A DNA stretch of 47,394 bases from Cyanobacteria bacterium SBLK (GTDB taxonomy: Bacteria; Cyanobacteriota; Cyanobacteriia; Cyanobacteriales; Spirulinaceae), in NCBI GenBank assembly GCA_017746715.1, contig JAGHZQ010000033.1, positions 1 to 47,394 on the forward strand, given 5' to 3'. Shown here piece by piece: positions 38,846 to 47,394 of the stretch. How positions within the stretch are numbered: the first letter of the stretch is position 1; the number at the start of each line of letters is the position of its first letter. The notes beneath the pieces were generated by a model. It did no database searches. It saw nothing but the letters and a program-made list of their open reading frames with translations, and was not told where the DNA came from. Position numbers and translations under genes: made by a program.

Positions 38846-40111
38846 TTACTGACTCAACTCGATCTGAGTTCGATAAGTCAAACCATAATCTGAATTTTCC
38901 GAGCCTCCCGTGTAATGAATAAAAGTTAGAAAAGTTAAGCTGATAAAGAGTTGCACTAAAACAATGACTAACAAAATTTTGATTTTCTTCTCATAAAGTC
39001 GAGCCAACCAGCAGAAAGGGAAAGGTAAAACCACGGGAATATAGTAAGGAACAAAATTAATTGCTGATAGCGTAAATGTTCCTCCCACTCCCAATCCCAT
39101 TGCTTTAAGATAAAAAAGCAGTTGAGAATCGCCTGTCTGGGGAATCAGTTTTCGCCATGAAAATCGCCGGGATGTTCTCAACCATTGGTAAAAAGGATAC
39201 AAGCCAATTCCAACCAGAAACAAATGAGCGAGAATCATTAAATAGGTCGGGAATCCCCAAACGATCGGCTCTCGTAGAAAGTCAGACCAAAACACATCTT
39301 TCAATGAGTAGCTCATATTGACCCCTAAAGCTGCCGTTAACCATTGACTGTAAAATTTAGGAACGAGAAGACCGACAATTGAAGACCTTGCTCCCTGCCA
39401 TTGCGGTAATGCCTCAATTAACCAGAAAAGCATAGGAATACCAGCCACAAAAGAACCGCATAACCATCCCAACCAGGAAATCTTTTTAAGGGCTTTTTGC
39501 CTGTAGTCGTGCCAGATCGTCCAGAGAAAAAAGCCTGCTGTAAAAACAAAACCGCCGAGGTGAATTTGTCCGCTTAAGAGAGTAAAACAACCCCAAAGAA
39601 AACTCCCCCAAAATTTTCTCCTAAACCAATGACCGATAAAACTTAAAAAACAAAAGGGTGCGAGGATATCCGGTATCCAAATTTTCCGAGAGAAGAGAAT
39701 GGCGAAGGGATTGACGCTGGCGATCGCGATTCCCCACAGCCAAGATTCTCGCTCGTTGGCGGCAATTTGCCGTAAAATAAAGGCGAAAAATAGCCATAAG
39801 ACCAAACTATTCATTCCCCCGATCCAACGCACCATCGCGACGGGATCCTCCGAGAGAGTAGCGATCGCGGCAAAACACCACATACTCAACCCTCCTTGAG
39901 GAATACCAATGGAACTTAAAATCCCAATTGTAGGAAGCGGTATTTCTCCGGTGGCAATTTTCCGCGCTTGTTCAAAGGTCCAAATTTCCTCATTTTTCCA
40001 CTCCATATCCATGGCCCAGATTAATCGGAGAATCGTTCCAATAATCAAAAAACTGATAATAATAAAGAGTTGAATTTGAGAAGGAGCAAATTTATTTTTA
40101 ATAACTTGCAT
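38846..40111 (-). CDS. Polytopic membrane protein, GT-C glycosyltransferase-like (family 39 type)
   Basis: 421 residues with about 10 membrane helices. The first helix is followed by MDMEWKNEEIWTFEQARKIATGEIPLP, which matches the place of the acidic catalytic motif of ArnT/PMT-like enzymes in the first outer loop. Such enzymes transfer sugars from polyprenyl phosphates outside the membrane. The assignment rests on topology and this loop only. No other glycan genes lie close. Confidence 0.65.
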   Translation of the reverse strand: MQVIKNKFAPSQIQLFIIISFLIIGTILRLIWAMDMEWKNEEIWTFEQARKIATGEIPLPTIGILSSIGIPQGGLSMWCFAAIATLSEDPVAMVRWIGGMNSLVLWLFFAFILRQIAANERESWLWGIAIASVNPFAILFSRKIWIPDILAPFCFLSFIGHWFRRKFWGSFLWGCFTLLSGQIHLGGFVFTAGFFLWTIWHDYRQKALKKISWLGWLCGSFVAGIPMLFWLIEALPQWQGARSSIVGLLVPKFYSQWLTAALGVNMSYSLKDVFWSDFLREPIVWGFPTYLMILAHLFLVGIGLYPFYQWLRTSRRFSWRKLIPQTGDSQLLFYLKAMGLGVGGTFTLSAINFVPYYIPVVLPFPFCWLARLYEKKIKILLVIVLVQLFISLTFLTFIHYTGGSENSDYGLTYRTQIELSQ

Positions 40112-40144
40112 GATTCTGAATCTAAATATATTTTCTTTATAGTC

Positions 40145-40396
40145 TTATAATATTAGTGAAAAGTGCCAAAAAGGTTTTAACTGCAACTTAGAAATCAAGG
40201 GCAATGGAACAAGGGTACAGTCTGCACCCGTATCAAGAATACTATCACCTGATATAGTGAGTTTGGAATTATTGGGATTGCCTAATTTCAACTTAATAAT
40301 AGGAATAGGAGAATAATTAGAAATTGTTGTATAAGGATAATCGGACATCATATAAATTGATAAGTTTACGATTGGGTGAATTGTAATTTGAGTCAT
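40145..40396 (-). pseudogene. Truncated retropepsin-like aspartic protease
   Basis: 83 residues containing the active-site motif SILDTGADCTLVPLPLISKLQL of clan AA single-domain aspartic proteases. The frame ends about 25 residues after the catalytic Asp. The flap and the second half expected in this family (usually 110-130 residues) are absent, and the next gene's leader follows. No shifted frame restores the missing part nearby, so I read it as a deletion remnant. A start at MMSDYPYTTIS (codon 16) is also possible. Confidence 0.6.
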
Positions 40397-40561
40397 ATAA
40401 CGAGCTAATAATCGGAATCGTCTCCGGTGGCTGCGGACTTTAGCAGTTTAACCGTGGCACAATCGCCACCCGTAATTCATTTTCTATATATCATACCATA
40501 AGAATAGTAAAATATCTCATTGTTGAAATATTTCTCTCCAATCAATTTTGTCACTATATTT

Positions 40562-40960
40562 TCAAACTGATTTGACCATTAGATTACCCCGAGCAAATAA
40601 CAAGGAATTATCTTGGATACAAACTTGTTCAATAAACATAGGCTTATAGCCATATTTTTGCTCGGCTAAATCAATTAATTTTTCTTCATCGAAATCGGCT
40701 TCTAAAACTTTCCCATTTTCAAAATATATATACATTCCTTGGTATTTTTCTAATAGTTCGGGGAGCATACTATCGAAGAGTTTGCCTTGCTCTTCCATAT
40801 ATTGATAAGTTTCGATATCTCCATAAAGACGAATAGCAACCTCAACTTCGCGGCGATGCTTTGCTTCCTCGATCGCTTCAATCACCGCTTGTTGCTCTTC
40901 CGGTGACAGTTGTTTGACTAAATCGATAATTTGGTCTGTTGTTAAGTTGAGAACCGGCAT
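40562..40960 (-). CDS. Small DUF5678-like protein, partner of the protease
   Basis: 132 residues from ATG 40960. The N-terminal half is a helical segment (LTTDQIIDLVKQLSPEEQQAVIEAIEEAKHRREVEV). The C-terminal half YQGMYIYFENGKVLEADFDEEKLIDLAEQKYGYKPMFIEQV resembles small DUF5678 domains. From memory, such genes often precede retropepsin-like protease genes in cyanobacteria, as here; a regulatory or toxin-antitoxin-like link is speculative. The longer frame to 41062 reads into upstream DNA. Confidence 0.65.
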   Translation of the reverse strand: MPVLNLTTDQIIDLVKQLSPEEQQAVIEAIEEAKHRREVEVAIRLYGDIETYQYMEEQGKLFDSMLPELLEKYQGMYIYFENGKVLEADFDEEKLIDLAEQKYGYKPMFIEQVCIQDNSLLFARGNLMVKSV

Positions 40961-41070
40961 AGGACTAAACTTTCGGGTTTGACATACTCTCATTGTAGTG
41001 GTTTGCACGCGAATATCATGGCAACAATCCCTCGCGCAATAAAACCTACTCGCTCTCCACAAATCAAGAT

Positions 41071-41100
41071 TTGTTAATAAATATTAAAATAATGTAAAAT
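41071..41100 (+). promoter_or_regulatory. Promoter of the phytochrome gene
   Basis: TTGTTA (41071-41076), 18-base spacer, extended TG and TAAAAT (41095-41100), 29 bases before the ATG. Confidence 0.5.
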
Positions 41101-41128
41101 TTAGAGACAAATAAAAAAAGCCAAGGTA

Positions 41129-43384
41129 ATGATCCAACCCGATCGCCCGCTCGAGAACGAATATCCCGATCTTTGCCGGCCGGGGTCAATCCAACCCCAC
41201 GGTATCTTATTGGCGATCGCAGAACCCGATTATATTATCCAGTACATCAGTAGCAATACACGAGATCTTCTGGGAATCGATCCCAACGATTTACTCGGAC
41301 GGTCGATCGCCACTCTTTTCGATAATTCCCAACAAATTTTCCTGCAACAAACCGCGAACAAACCGCTCGGGGTCAGTAGTGCCTTCTCCCTATCTCTGCA
41401 AACTGCCTCGGGAAAGCGAGAATTTGACGCTTTTGCCCATCGCACATCCGAAGCGATCGTTGTAGAATTAGAAGTCAAAAAAACGGAAATCGAAGAAAAC
41501 TTACCCAATTTTTCGGCTTGGGTGCGAGAAACCTTGGCAAATTTACAACTGTCCTCAACCCTCAGAGATTTTTTTGAAGTTGTCGCTCAAGAAGTGAGGA
41601 ATATTACCCAATTCGATCGCGTCATGGTCTATCAATTCGATCGCCAAGGAGGAGGGGAAGTTGTGGCCGAAGCCAAAACCGAAACCCTAAGCGCGTCTTA
41701 TTTAGGATTGTGCTATCCCGCCACAGATATTCCCGAAGCCGCCCGAGAAATGTATCTGCAATGTCGCCTGCGATGGATTCCCGATCTAGCAGCGCATTCT
41801 GTCAAACTGATTGCAGTGGAAACTCAGGAAAATAATACTCTCGATCTGAGTTTTTCGATTTTGAGAAGTGTTGATTCTTGTTGTATTGAATATCATCAAA
41901 ATATGGGAGTCCAAGCCCTTCTCGTGATTCCCTTAATGAACGAAGGAAAACTTTGGGGATTAATTGCTTGCCATCACCAAACAGCCAAATATTTACCCTA
42001 TTCCTTGCGCGTAGTTTGCGAACTATTGGGGCAATTCGTCTCTCTCGAACTGGCTAATCAAATCAAACAAGAAGAATTAGATTATAAACTCGAATTGCGA
42101 TCGTATCATACCCAACTTCTCAAAGCGATCGCGAAACAAAAAAATCTGAAAACGGCCTTACTTCATCCCGATCCGCGTTTCTTGGAACTGGTCGATGCAA
42201 CGGGAATGGCCATTTATCTCAACAACGAGATCGTTCTCTCGGGCAATACTCCAAATCGAGAACAAATTTATCCCCTCATTGAATGGTTGGACGCTCGAGG
42301 CAACGAGAGTTTATTTCAGACAGATTCTCTCGTGCGAGATTATCCTCCTGGAGAAGCGATCGCCGATACGGCTAGCGGCATTCTCTTATTAAGAATTTCC
42401 CAAGTTCGCCGCTATTATTTGCTCTGGTTTCGCCCGGAAGTCATTCAAACCATAACTTGGGCAGGAAACCCCCAAGAATCCCTACAAATTGACGATAATG
42501 GCAGAATTACCCTTGGCCCGCGATCGTCTTTCGAACAATGGCAAGAAACCATGCGCTTTACTGCCAAACCGTGGCTGCTCAGCGAAATTGAGAGCGCGAT
42601 CGAATTTAGAAACGCTCTGATCGGTTTGGTTCTCGATCGCGCCGAAGAACTCGCCCGACTCAACCAAGAATTAGAACGCAGCAACCGAGAACTGGCTTCT
42701 TTTGCCTTTGCCGCTTCCCACGATCTCAAAGAACCGTTACGGGGCATTCACAATTATTCTATTTTCCTCCTCGAAGATTACGCGAACGTGTTGGACGAAG
42801 TTGGGGTCGAACGTTTGGAGACATTGGTACGCTTAACCCAAAGAATGGAATCTCTGATCGATATTCTCCTCAATTATTCTCGCCTCGGTCAAACCGAACT
42901 CAATCTCGAAGCGATCGATCTTAATGTGCTTGTTAAACAAGTTATTGCTGTTTTTCGAGCCAGCAACCCCAACAGTCCTATTGAGATTCGCATTCCCTCT
43001 CCCCTACCCTTGACCCATTGCGATCCTATCCTCATCAATGAAGTCTTTGGCAATCTCCTGACCAACGCCTTTAAATATAACGATAAACCCGATCCGTGGA
43101 TTGAAATCGGTTGCATGTCTCCTAACAGACAGGGGATTCACAATCCGGCAACGATCGTACTTTACGTTCGCGATAATGGGATTGGGATTCGAGAACGCCA
43201 TCGCGAAACGATTTTTCGCCTGTTTAAACGACTCCATGCCAAAAATAAATATGGAGGCGGTATCGGGGCCGGACTGGCAATTGTTAAGAAGATTATCGAG
43301 CGACACGGCGGCCAAATCTGGTGCGAGTCTACTTATGGAGAAGGCTCGACATTTTACTTTACCCTCACGCGATCGCAACCTTAA
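41129..43384 (+). CDS. Phytochrome histidine kinase (PAS-GAF-PHY-HK)
   Basis: 751 residues. PAS (about 12-125, starts CRPGSIQPHGILLAI), GAF (about 140-305) with the DIP motif (Asp200 in YPATDIPEAAR), the bilin Cys at 251 in ILRSVDSCCIEYHQNMGV, PHY (about 320-500) with the tongue motif PRxSF (Pro464), then HisKA His531 (ASHDLKEPLRG) and HATPase (DNGIGI, GGGIGAGLAIVKKI). The Cys aligns with Cph1 Cys259, so covalent phycocyanobilin binding is expected. The residue equal to Cph1 His260 is a second Cys (252), which is unusual. It is a red/far-red photoreceptor kinase; the Rcp1-like regulator 87 bases downstream is its expected phosphate acceptor. Confidence 0.93.
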   Translation: MIQPDRPLENEYPDLCRPGSIQPHGILLAIAEPDYIIQYISSNTRDLLGIDPNDLLGRSIATLFDNSQQIFLQQTANKPLGVSSAFSLSLQTASGKREFDAFAHRTSEAIVVELEVKKTEIEENLPNFSAWVRETLANLQLSSTLRDFFEVVAQEVRNITQFDRVMVYQFDRQGGGEVVAEAKTETLSASYLGLCYPATDIPEAAREMYLQCRLRWIPDLAAHSVKLIAVETQENNTLDLSFSILRSVDSCCIEYHQNMGVQALLVIPLMNEGKLWGLIACHHQTAKYLPYSLRVVCELLGQFVSLELANQIKQEELDYKLELRSYHTQLLKAIAKQKNLKTALLHPDPRFLELVDATGMAIYLNNEIVLSGNTPNREQIYPLIEWLDARGNESLFQTDSLVRDYPPGEAIADTASGILLLRISQVRRYYLLWFRPEVIQTITWAGNPQESLQIDDNGRITLGPRSSFEQWQETMRFTAKPWLLSEIESAIEFRNALIGLVLDRAEELARLNQELERSNRELASFAFAASHDLKEPLRGIHNYSIFLLEDYANVLDEVGVERLETLVRLTQRMESLIDILLNYSRLGQTELNLEAIDLNVLVKQVIAVFRASNPNSPIEIRIPSPLPLTHCDPILINEVFGNLLTNAFKYNDKPDPWIEIGCMSPNRQGIHNPATIVLYVRDNGIGIRERHRETIFRLFKRLHAKNKYGGGIGAGLAIVKKIIERHGGQIWCESTYGEGSTFYFTLTRSQP

Positions 43385-43471
43385 GAAAACGTTAGTTTTG
43401 ATACATATCTTTACAAAAAACGCTTAAGATATCGAAAAAATAAAATTTAGTAAACTTTTTTTAAGATATCC

Positions 43472-43921
43472 ATGACGGCAACGCTTGAAAAAATCTTACT
43501 GGTTGCGGAGGATAGCGATGAAGACTTCGTAGTATTACAGCGTTTTATGAAGCGATTGGAGGTCAAAACCCCCGTTTATCGCTGTGTTGATGGCGATGAA
43601 GTCTTAGATTTTCTTTATCGAGAAGGGAACGATCTCGATACCGTTACGATTCCTCGCCCTTCAGCGATTCTCCTGGACCTCAATCTGCCCGGTCTCGACG
43701 GTCGCGAACTCCTCGAACAACTCAAACAAGATGAGAGCTTCAAGGCGATTCCCATTATTATCTTTACCACCTCCTCAAATCCCGAAGATATCGAGTGGTG
43801 CTACCAACGAGGTGCTAATGGCTACCTAATCAAACCCGTCAACTCTCTCGAACTTCAGAAAACCATTCGAGGGTTTGTTGAGTATTGGCTGGAAATCAAT
43901 GTTCCTCCCCTTGCCAGCTAA
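43472..43921 (+). CDS. Rcp1-type single-domain response regulator
   Basis: 149 residues. Acidic pair in LLVAEDSDEDF, phospho-acceptor Asp69 (AILLDLNLPGLDG), Thr in IIFTTSS and Lys in LIKPVNS. The insertion DFLYREGNDLDTVTIPRP after strand 3 and the C-terminal VEYWLEINVPP are typical of phytochrome-linked Rcp1 proteins. No output domain; signalling is by protein contact, perhaps passing phosphate to the following kinase. Confidence 0.93.
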   Translation: MTATLEKILLVAEDSDEDFVVLQRFMKRLEVKTPVYRCVDGDEVLDFLYREGNDLDTVTIPRPSAILLDLNLPGLDGRELLEQLKQDESFKAIPIIIFTTSSNPEDIEWCYQRGANGYLIKPVNSLELQKTIRGFVEYWLEINVPPLAS

Positions 43922-44063
43922 AGAAAAGGAACGTCGAGAGCGATCGCTATCCTAGATTGTAGATTTCGTTGCAATGCGTTAAGATTTTCTTTAAAATTAA
44001 GAAATTCTTAAATCCAAGAACAGCCAGCAGTTCCCTTTTATAAGCGAGAAACCTTAAGAAGGT

Positions 44064-44091
44064 AACTGATAACTGATAACTGATAACTGTT
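44064..44091 (+). repeat. Heptamer tandem repeat (STRR type)
   Basis: Three units of aactgat followed by aactgtt end 7 bases before the next start codon, so they fill the place of a ribosome site. Confidence 0.85.
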
Positions 44092-44098
44092 CACTGAA

Positions 44099-45715
44099 AT
44101 GACGCACCCACGAACGCTATTAATTATTGATGATTGCATAGAGGATCGGGCAATTTATCGTCAATATCTATTAAAAGATCCCCACCAATCCTATCGGATT
44201 TTAGAAACAGATTCGGCAGAAGAAGGACTCTTGCTCTGTCAGAATAATCCTTGCGATCTGATTTTGCTCGATTTACAACTGCCTCAGATGGATGGTTGGG
44301 AGTTTCTCGATGAGTTGAGACAGCAAGACAGTGCCCTACCCGTCATTATCTTAACGGGTCACGGTAGCGAAGCGATCGCCGTAAAAGCCATGAAAAAAGG
44401 CGCGCGAGACTATTTAGCCAAAGCGCATCTCAAACCTGATATTTTACAATTGACCATTCGCAATACCCTCGAGCGATCGCGCTTGGAAAAACAACTGCGA
44501 AAAACCCAAGAAAGACAGCGGTTGATTGCCATGATGGCACTTCGTATTCGGCAATCTTTAGAACTCGAGCAAATTTTGAAAACCGCAGTGATGGAAGTGC
44601 AAAATCTCCTCGAGTGCGACTATGCGGCTATCTATCAATTTGCTTGGAACGAAGGCGATCGCCATGAAATCGAGTTCACTTCAGACCGCGAATGTCAAAA
44701 GAATTCCCAAAAATTTTGTTACCGCAGTAAAAAAGCCGAAAATGTTGCACTCATCTGCGAAGCAAAGTTCAAACCCTGTTGCGAGAACCGGCTGAATGCG
44801 ATCGACAGCGAAACCAATTTAGAGATTCCCATTACTCTCAATGCTGGCAAACAAACGGAACAATTGCCTTGGGGGTTTCTCCTCATTCATCACTGTTCTC
44901 CAAAACATCAATGGCAGATCGAGGAAATTGAAATTTTACACCAAGTTTCCGTACAATTGGCGCTGGCCATCCAACAAGCGGAATTGTTGGAAAAAACGCG
45001 GGTTGCTCTCAAAGAAGAACAAAAATTAAATGCCTTTAAATCTAAAATTGTGACCACAGTGTCCCATGAATATCGAACGCCGTTAGCCACAATTCTCGCC
45101 GCCGCCTCAACCTTAAAACAACATGGTGAAGCCTTAAAACCCGCCAAACAGGAACGTTTTTTGCAACTGATCGAAAATAAAGCCAGGCATATGTCTCGTT
45201 TGGTTGACGATATTCTTTGTATCGATCGCATCAAGCGCAAAAAAGTTGAATTTAAAGCCGTTGCCGTGGAACTGATGCCATTTTTTGCCAATTTAATTCA
45301 AGAACATCAAGAAAAGGCCTGCAATCTGTGCGAATTAGACCTGAGTTTTTCTGGGAATCTGAAACATTTTCACGGCGATCGCGGTATGTTGGAGCAAATT
45401 TTCGATAATTTAATCTCGAATGCCATCAAATATTCCCCCGATGGCGGAAAAATCGAACTGTCTCTCACGGGGAAAGAAGATGAAGTTATTTTTTCCCTTC
45501 GCGATCGCGGGATCGGCATTCCCCCAGAAGAGCAAACCGCAATCTTTCAATCCTTCCGTCGCGGCAGTAATGTCGATACGATTCCGGGAACGGGTTTGGG
45601 CTTATCCATTGCCAAAACGCAGATCGAATTACATCGCGGTGAAATTTCTTTACATAGTCAATTAGGATGCGGTACGGAGGTTATCGTCACGTTGCCTAAG
45701 CGTGCGAACATCTAG
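44099..45715 (+). CDS. REC-GAF histidine kinase
   Basis: 538 residues. N-terminal receiver with Asp58 (LILLDLQLPQMDG) and Lys in YLAKAHL; a GAF-like domain (about 145-300) without a bilin motif that I can see but with a Cys-rich stretch (ECQKNSQKFCY, CEAKFKPCCENR); HisKA His323 (VSHEYRTPLAT) and HATPase (DRGIGIP, GTGLGLSIAKT). A kinase headed by a receiver can take the signal from an upstream kinase, so it probably acts after the phytochrome and Rcp1 protein. No ribosome site is seen; heptamer repeats precede the start. Confidence 0.9.
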   Translation: MTHPRTLLIIDDCIEDRAIYRQYLLKDPHQSYRILETDSAEEGLLLCQNNPCDLILLDLQLPQMDGWEFLDELRQQDSALPVIILTGHGSEAIAVKAMKKGARDYLAKAHLKPDILQLTIRNTLERSRLEKQLRKTQERQRLIAMMALRIRQSLELEQILKTAVMEVQNLLECDYAAIYQFAWNEGDRHEIEFTSDRECQKNSQKFCYRSKKAENVALICEAKFKPCCENRLNAIDSETNLEIPITLNAGKQTEQLPWGFLLIHHCSPKHQWQIEEIEILHQVSVQLALAIQQAELLEKTRVALKEEQKLNAFKSKIVTTVSHEYRTPLATILAAASTLKQHGEALKPAKQERFLQLIENKARHMSRLVDDILCIDRIKRKKVEFKAVAVELMPFFANLIQEHQEKACNLCELDLSFSGNLKHFHGDRGMLEQIFDNLISNAIKYSPDGGKIELSLTGKEDEVIFSLRDRGIGIPPEEQTAIFQSFRRGSNVDTIPGTGLGLSIAKTQIELHRGEISLHSQLGCGTEVIVTLPKRANI

Positions 45716-45759
45716 CGAGTCTCTATTTTTGTCAGTAGCATTCTCTCATCTTGTTGAAT

Positions 45760-45765
45760 TATAAT
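45760..45765 (+). promoter_or_regulatory. -10 element of the TetR gene
   Basis: A perfect TATAAT that overlaps the first in-frame ATG (45764). This is the main argument for the downstream start at 45827. Confidence 0.45.
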
Positions 45766-45826
45766 GAGAGGATATTACCCTCGCAAACCGAATTTGCCCG
45801 CTGAATTTCCCGACTTAATTTCTAAA

Positions 45827-46408
45827 ATGGCCAGACACAAAGCATTCGATCGCGAAGCGGTATTGGATAAAGCCATGGACACCTTTTGGCGCAAAGGCTA
45901 TGAAGGAACGTCCGTGCGGGATCTGGTGGAAAATATGGGCATTAATCGGGGAAGTTTGTACGATACCTTCGGCGACAAGCATACCCTTTTTCTCGCCGCG
46001 ATCGCTCACTATGAAGATACAATCGTGAAACATGCGCTGGCTTGTTTGGAAACGCCTCATGCAGACAAGCAAGCCATTATCGATCATTTTTACGGACTGA
46101 TCGATCGTGCCATCGTTGACGTAGAAAAACGAGGCTGTTTCGTCACCAACAGTGCGGTAGAATTGTGCGCCCGAGATCGGGAAGCCGCCACTCGCATCGA
46201 ACATAACCTCAAACGCATTGAAAGGGCTTATGGCAATGCCCTAAAGCGATCGCAAGACAAAGGCGAACTCCGCAGCGATTGCGACATTCGAGCCACTGCC
46301 CGCTTTCTGATTTGTACTTTACAGGGATTGCGGGTCATGACGAAAGTCAACTGCGATCGCTCGGTTCTTGAAGATATTGCCAAAGTAGCTTTAGCGGTTT
46401 TGCAGTGA
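45827..46408 (+). CDS. TetR/AcrR family transcriptional regulator
   Basis: 193 residues from ATG 45827 (MARHKAFDREAVLDKAMDTFWRKGYEGTSV). The TetR helix-turn-helix is RDLVENMGINRGSLYDTFGDKHTLF (about 32-56). The C-terminal ligand domain has the family pattern RGCFVTNSAVEL and CTLQGLRVM. A longer frame to 45764 begins inside the -10 element. It is followed by the DJ-1/PfpI gene after 89 bases that contain a palindrome, so the two probably form a regulator-target pair. Confidence 0.88.
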   Translation: MARHKAFDREAVLDKAMDTFWRKGYEGTSVRDLVENMGINRGSLYDTFGDKHTLFLAAIAHYEDTIVKHALACLETPHADKQAIIDHFYGLIDRAIVDVEKRGCFVTNSAVELCARDREAATRIEHNLKRIERAYGNALKRSQDKGELRSDCDIRATARFLICTLQGLRVMTKVNCDRSVLEDIAKVALAVLQ

Positions 46409-46427
46409 ACAGAGGGCGATCGTTTCT

Positions 46428-46456
46428 GTTCGCAGGCGAACGAATTCATCTACAAT
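46428..46456 (+). promoter_or_regulatory. Candidate TetR operator and promoter of the PfpI gene
   Basis: The palindrome gttcgc-ag-gcgaac (46428-46441) ends 9 bases before TACAAT (46451-46456). Its left arm occupies the -35 position with a 17-base spacer. A repressor bound there would block RNA polymerase. Confidence 0.5.
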
Positions 46457-46497
46457 AACCAAGGTCATCGAGATCGCCCCTTTATCTTGGATGGAAT

Positions 46498-47178
46498 ATG
46501 AAGATTTTAATCGTTTTAACTTCCCATGATACTTTGGGAAACACCGGACAAAAAACGGGATTTTGGCTCGAAGAATTTGCCGCCCCTTACTATATCTTTA
46601 TCGATGCGGGAGCCGATGTCATCCTTGCTTCTCCGGCTGGCGGACAGCCTCCTCTCGATCCGAAAAGTTCCGAACCCGATTATCAAACCGAGGCAACCCG
46701 GCGCTTTGATGGGGATAAAGCCGCGCAAGAAAAACTCGCCGCGACTCTTCCCTTAAAGGACATTAAAGCCGAGGATTTTGATGCTATCTTCTATCCCGGC
46801 GGACACGGACCCATGTGGGATTTAGCCACCGATGAAATTAATGCCAAATTAGCAGGAGAGTTTTACAATCGCGGCAAGGCGATCGGGGCGGTTTGTCACG
46901 GACCGGCGGCTTTGGTCAAGGCCAAAGACAAGCAAGGAAATTCTATTCTCCAAGGGCGATCGCTGACTTGTTTTACTAATGTGGAAGAAACAACCGTAGA
47001 ACTCGATAAAATCGTTCCTTTTCTGTTAGAAACACGCTTGCAGGAACTGGGAGGGATCTTTAGCAATGCCGAGGCATTTTCTCCCCATTGCGTTTGCGAT
47101 GGGCAAATCGTTACGGGTCAAAATCCCCCTTCTTCCGAACCCGCAGCAAAAGCAATTTTAGAAATGATTCAGGGATAG
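46498..47178 (+). CDS. DJ-1/PfpI family protein (Hsp31-like, class I GATase fold)
   Basis: 226 residues. The nucleophile elbow AVCHGPAAL carries Cys133 and His134; Glu25/Glu26 in TGFWLEEFAAPYY takes the place of the conserved acidic residue, and FYPGGHGPMWDL is typical of the Hsp31-like branch. Such proteins act as glutathione-independent glyoxalases or chaperones against methylglyoxal and related stress. Likely controlled by the TetR protein just upstream. Confidence 0.9.
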   Translation: MKILIVLTSHDTLGNTGQKTGFWLEEFAAPYYIFIDAGADVILASPAGGQPPLDPKSSEPDYQTEATRRFDGDKAAQEKLAATLPLKDIKAEDFDAIFYPGGHGPMWDLATDEINAKLAGEFYNRGKAIGAVCHGPAALVKAKDKQGNSILQGRSLTCFTNVEETTVELDKIVPFLLETRLQELGGIFSNAEAFSPHCVCDGQIVTGQNPPSSEPAAKAILEMIQG

Positions 47179-47192
47179 TGTAAAAAAAATAA

Positions 47193-47219
47193 TCCCCTAT
47201 TGCGAGTCGGGATAGGGGA
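47193..47219. terminator. Terminator-like hairpin
   Basis: tcccctat (47193-47200) pairs with atagggga (47212-47219), loop 11. The nearby poly-A on its left (47182-47189) is a T run only for leftward transcription; for the PfpI gene a T run appears later, at about 47238-47245. The rest of the window to 47394 is A-rich with no gene seen. Confidence 0.5.
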
Positions 47220-47394
47220 AAGAGGAGAAGGGAGATATTTTTTTTGTAATAATTAGGGTTTGCTGAAAAAAAAGCGAAAATATTGATAGAGAAGGCTTAG
47301 AGAAGACAAAAGCACCAAAAAAATTGAGAAAAAAGAGGTAAAATGGGAAAAAGCCTTGTACTTGTTCTAAGAAAATGTACCGAAAAGTTGAAAC

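Overview
The window is cyanobacterial chromosome. The octamer GCGATCGC (HIP1) and its GCGATCG core recur every few hundred bases inside and between genes. The gene content also fits: carotenoid isomerase CrtH, a phytochrome with an Rcp1-type regulator, an ethylene-receptor-like kinase, large hybrid histidine kinases, a PEP-CTERM protein, a Uma2 nuclease, and heptamer tandem repeats (STRR type) at gene borders. A filamentous (Oscillatoriales-like) strain is likely, but this is inference. No rRNA, tRNA or CRISPR array was seen.

Layout. 0.3-1.7 kb: leftward group upp, a glycine-zipper membrane protein and a YggT protein. 1.9-2.9 kb: an orphan glycine-betaine/proline-type binding protein whose C-terminus runs into a hairpin array. 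3.2-4.6 kb: a lone TnpB element, without TnpA, with a likely guide RNA at its 3' end. 4.7-6.1 kb: two tandem copies of a small PAS protein. 6.1-7.4 kb: two divergent HTH regulators around a repeat-rich operator-like region. 7.5 kb: a candidate small RNA with a near-consensus promoter, just upstream of crtH. 9.3-13.7 kb: Uma2, PEP-CTERM protein, leuB and a Doc-type toxin module. 13.7-16.2 kb: hisA and nnr (leftward), separated by a heptamer repeat. 16.3-23.1 kb: a giant hybrid kinase, a thioesterase, a DnaA-box-like hairpin, coaD and two coiled-coil proteins. 23.1-27.0 kb: glutathione reductase facing a pseudokinase fused to a PstS-like binding domain. 27.2-33.3 kb: VOC protein, cysteine hydrolase, PAS kinase, Crp/Fnr regulator, YbaK and a TPR protein. 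33.3-37.7 kb: a leftward pair encoding an ethylene-receptor-like hybrid kinase and a REC-GGDEF diguanylate cyclase. 37.8-41.0 kb: a secreted repeat protein, a GT-C-like membrane protein and a decayed aspartic protease beside a small partner. 41.1-45.7 kb: phytochrome kinase, Rcp1-like regulator and REC-GAF kinase. 45.8-47.2 kb: TetR regulator and a DJ-1/PfpI protein.

The theme is signal transduction: five histidine kinases, a phytochrome module, a predicted ethylene-to-c-di-GMP module and a receptor-like pseudokinase, set among housekeeping genes (upp, leuB, hisA, nnr, coaD, gor). The most unusual items are the ethylene-receptor/diguanylate-cyclase pair, the pseudokinase-PBP fusion, the TnpB with a displaced catalytic Glu and its hairpin array, the candidate sRNA before crtH, and compact repeats that have entered coding sequence or stop codons.
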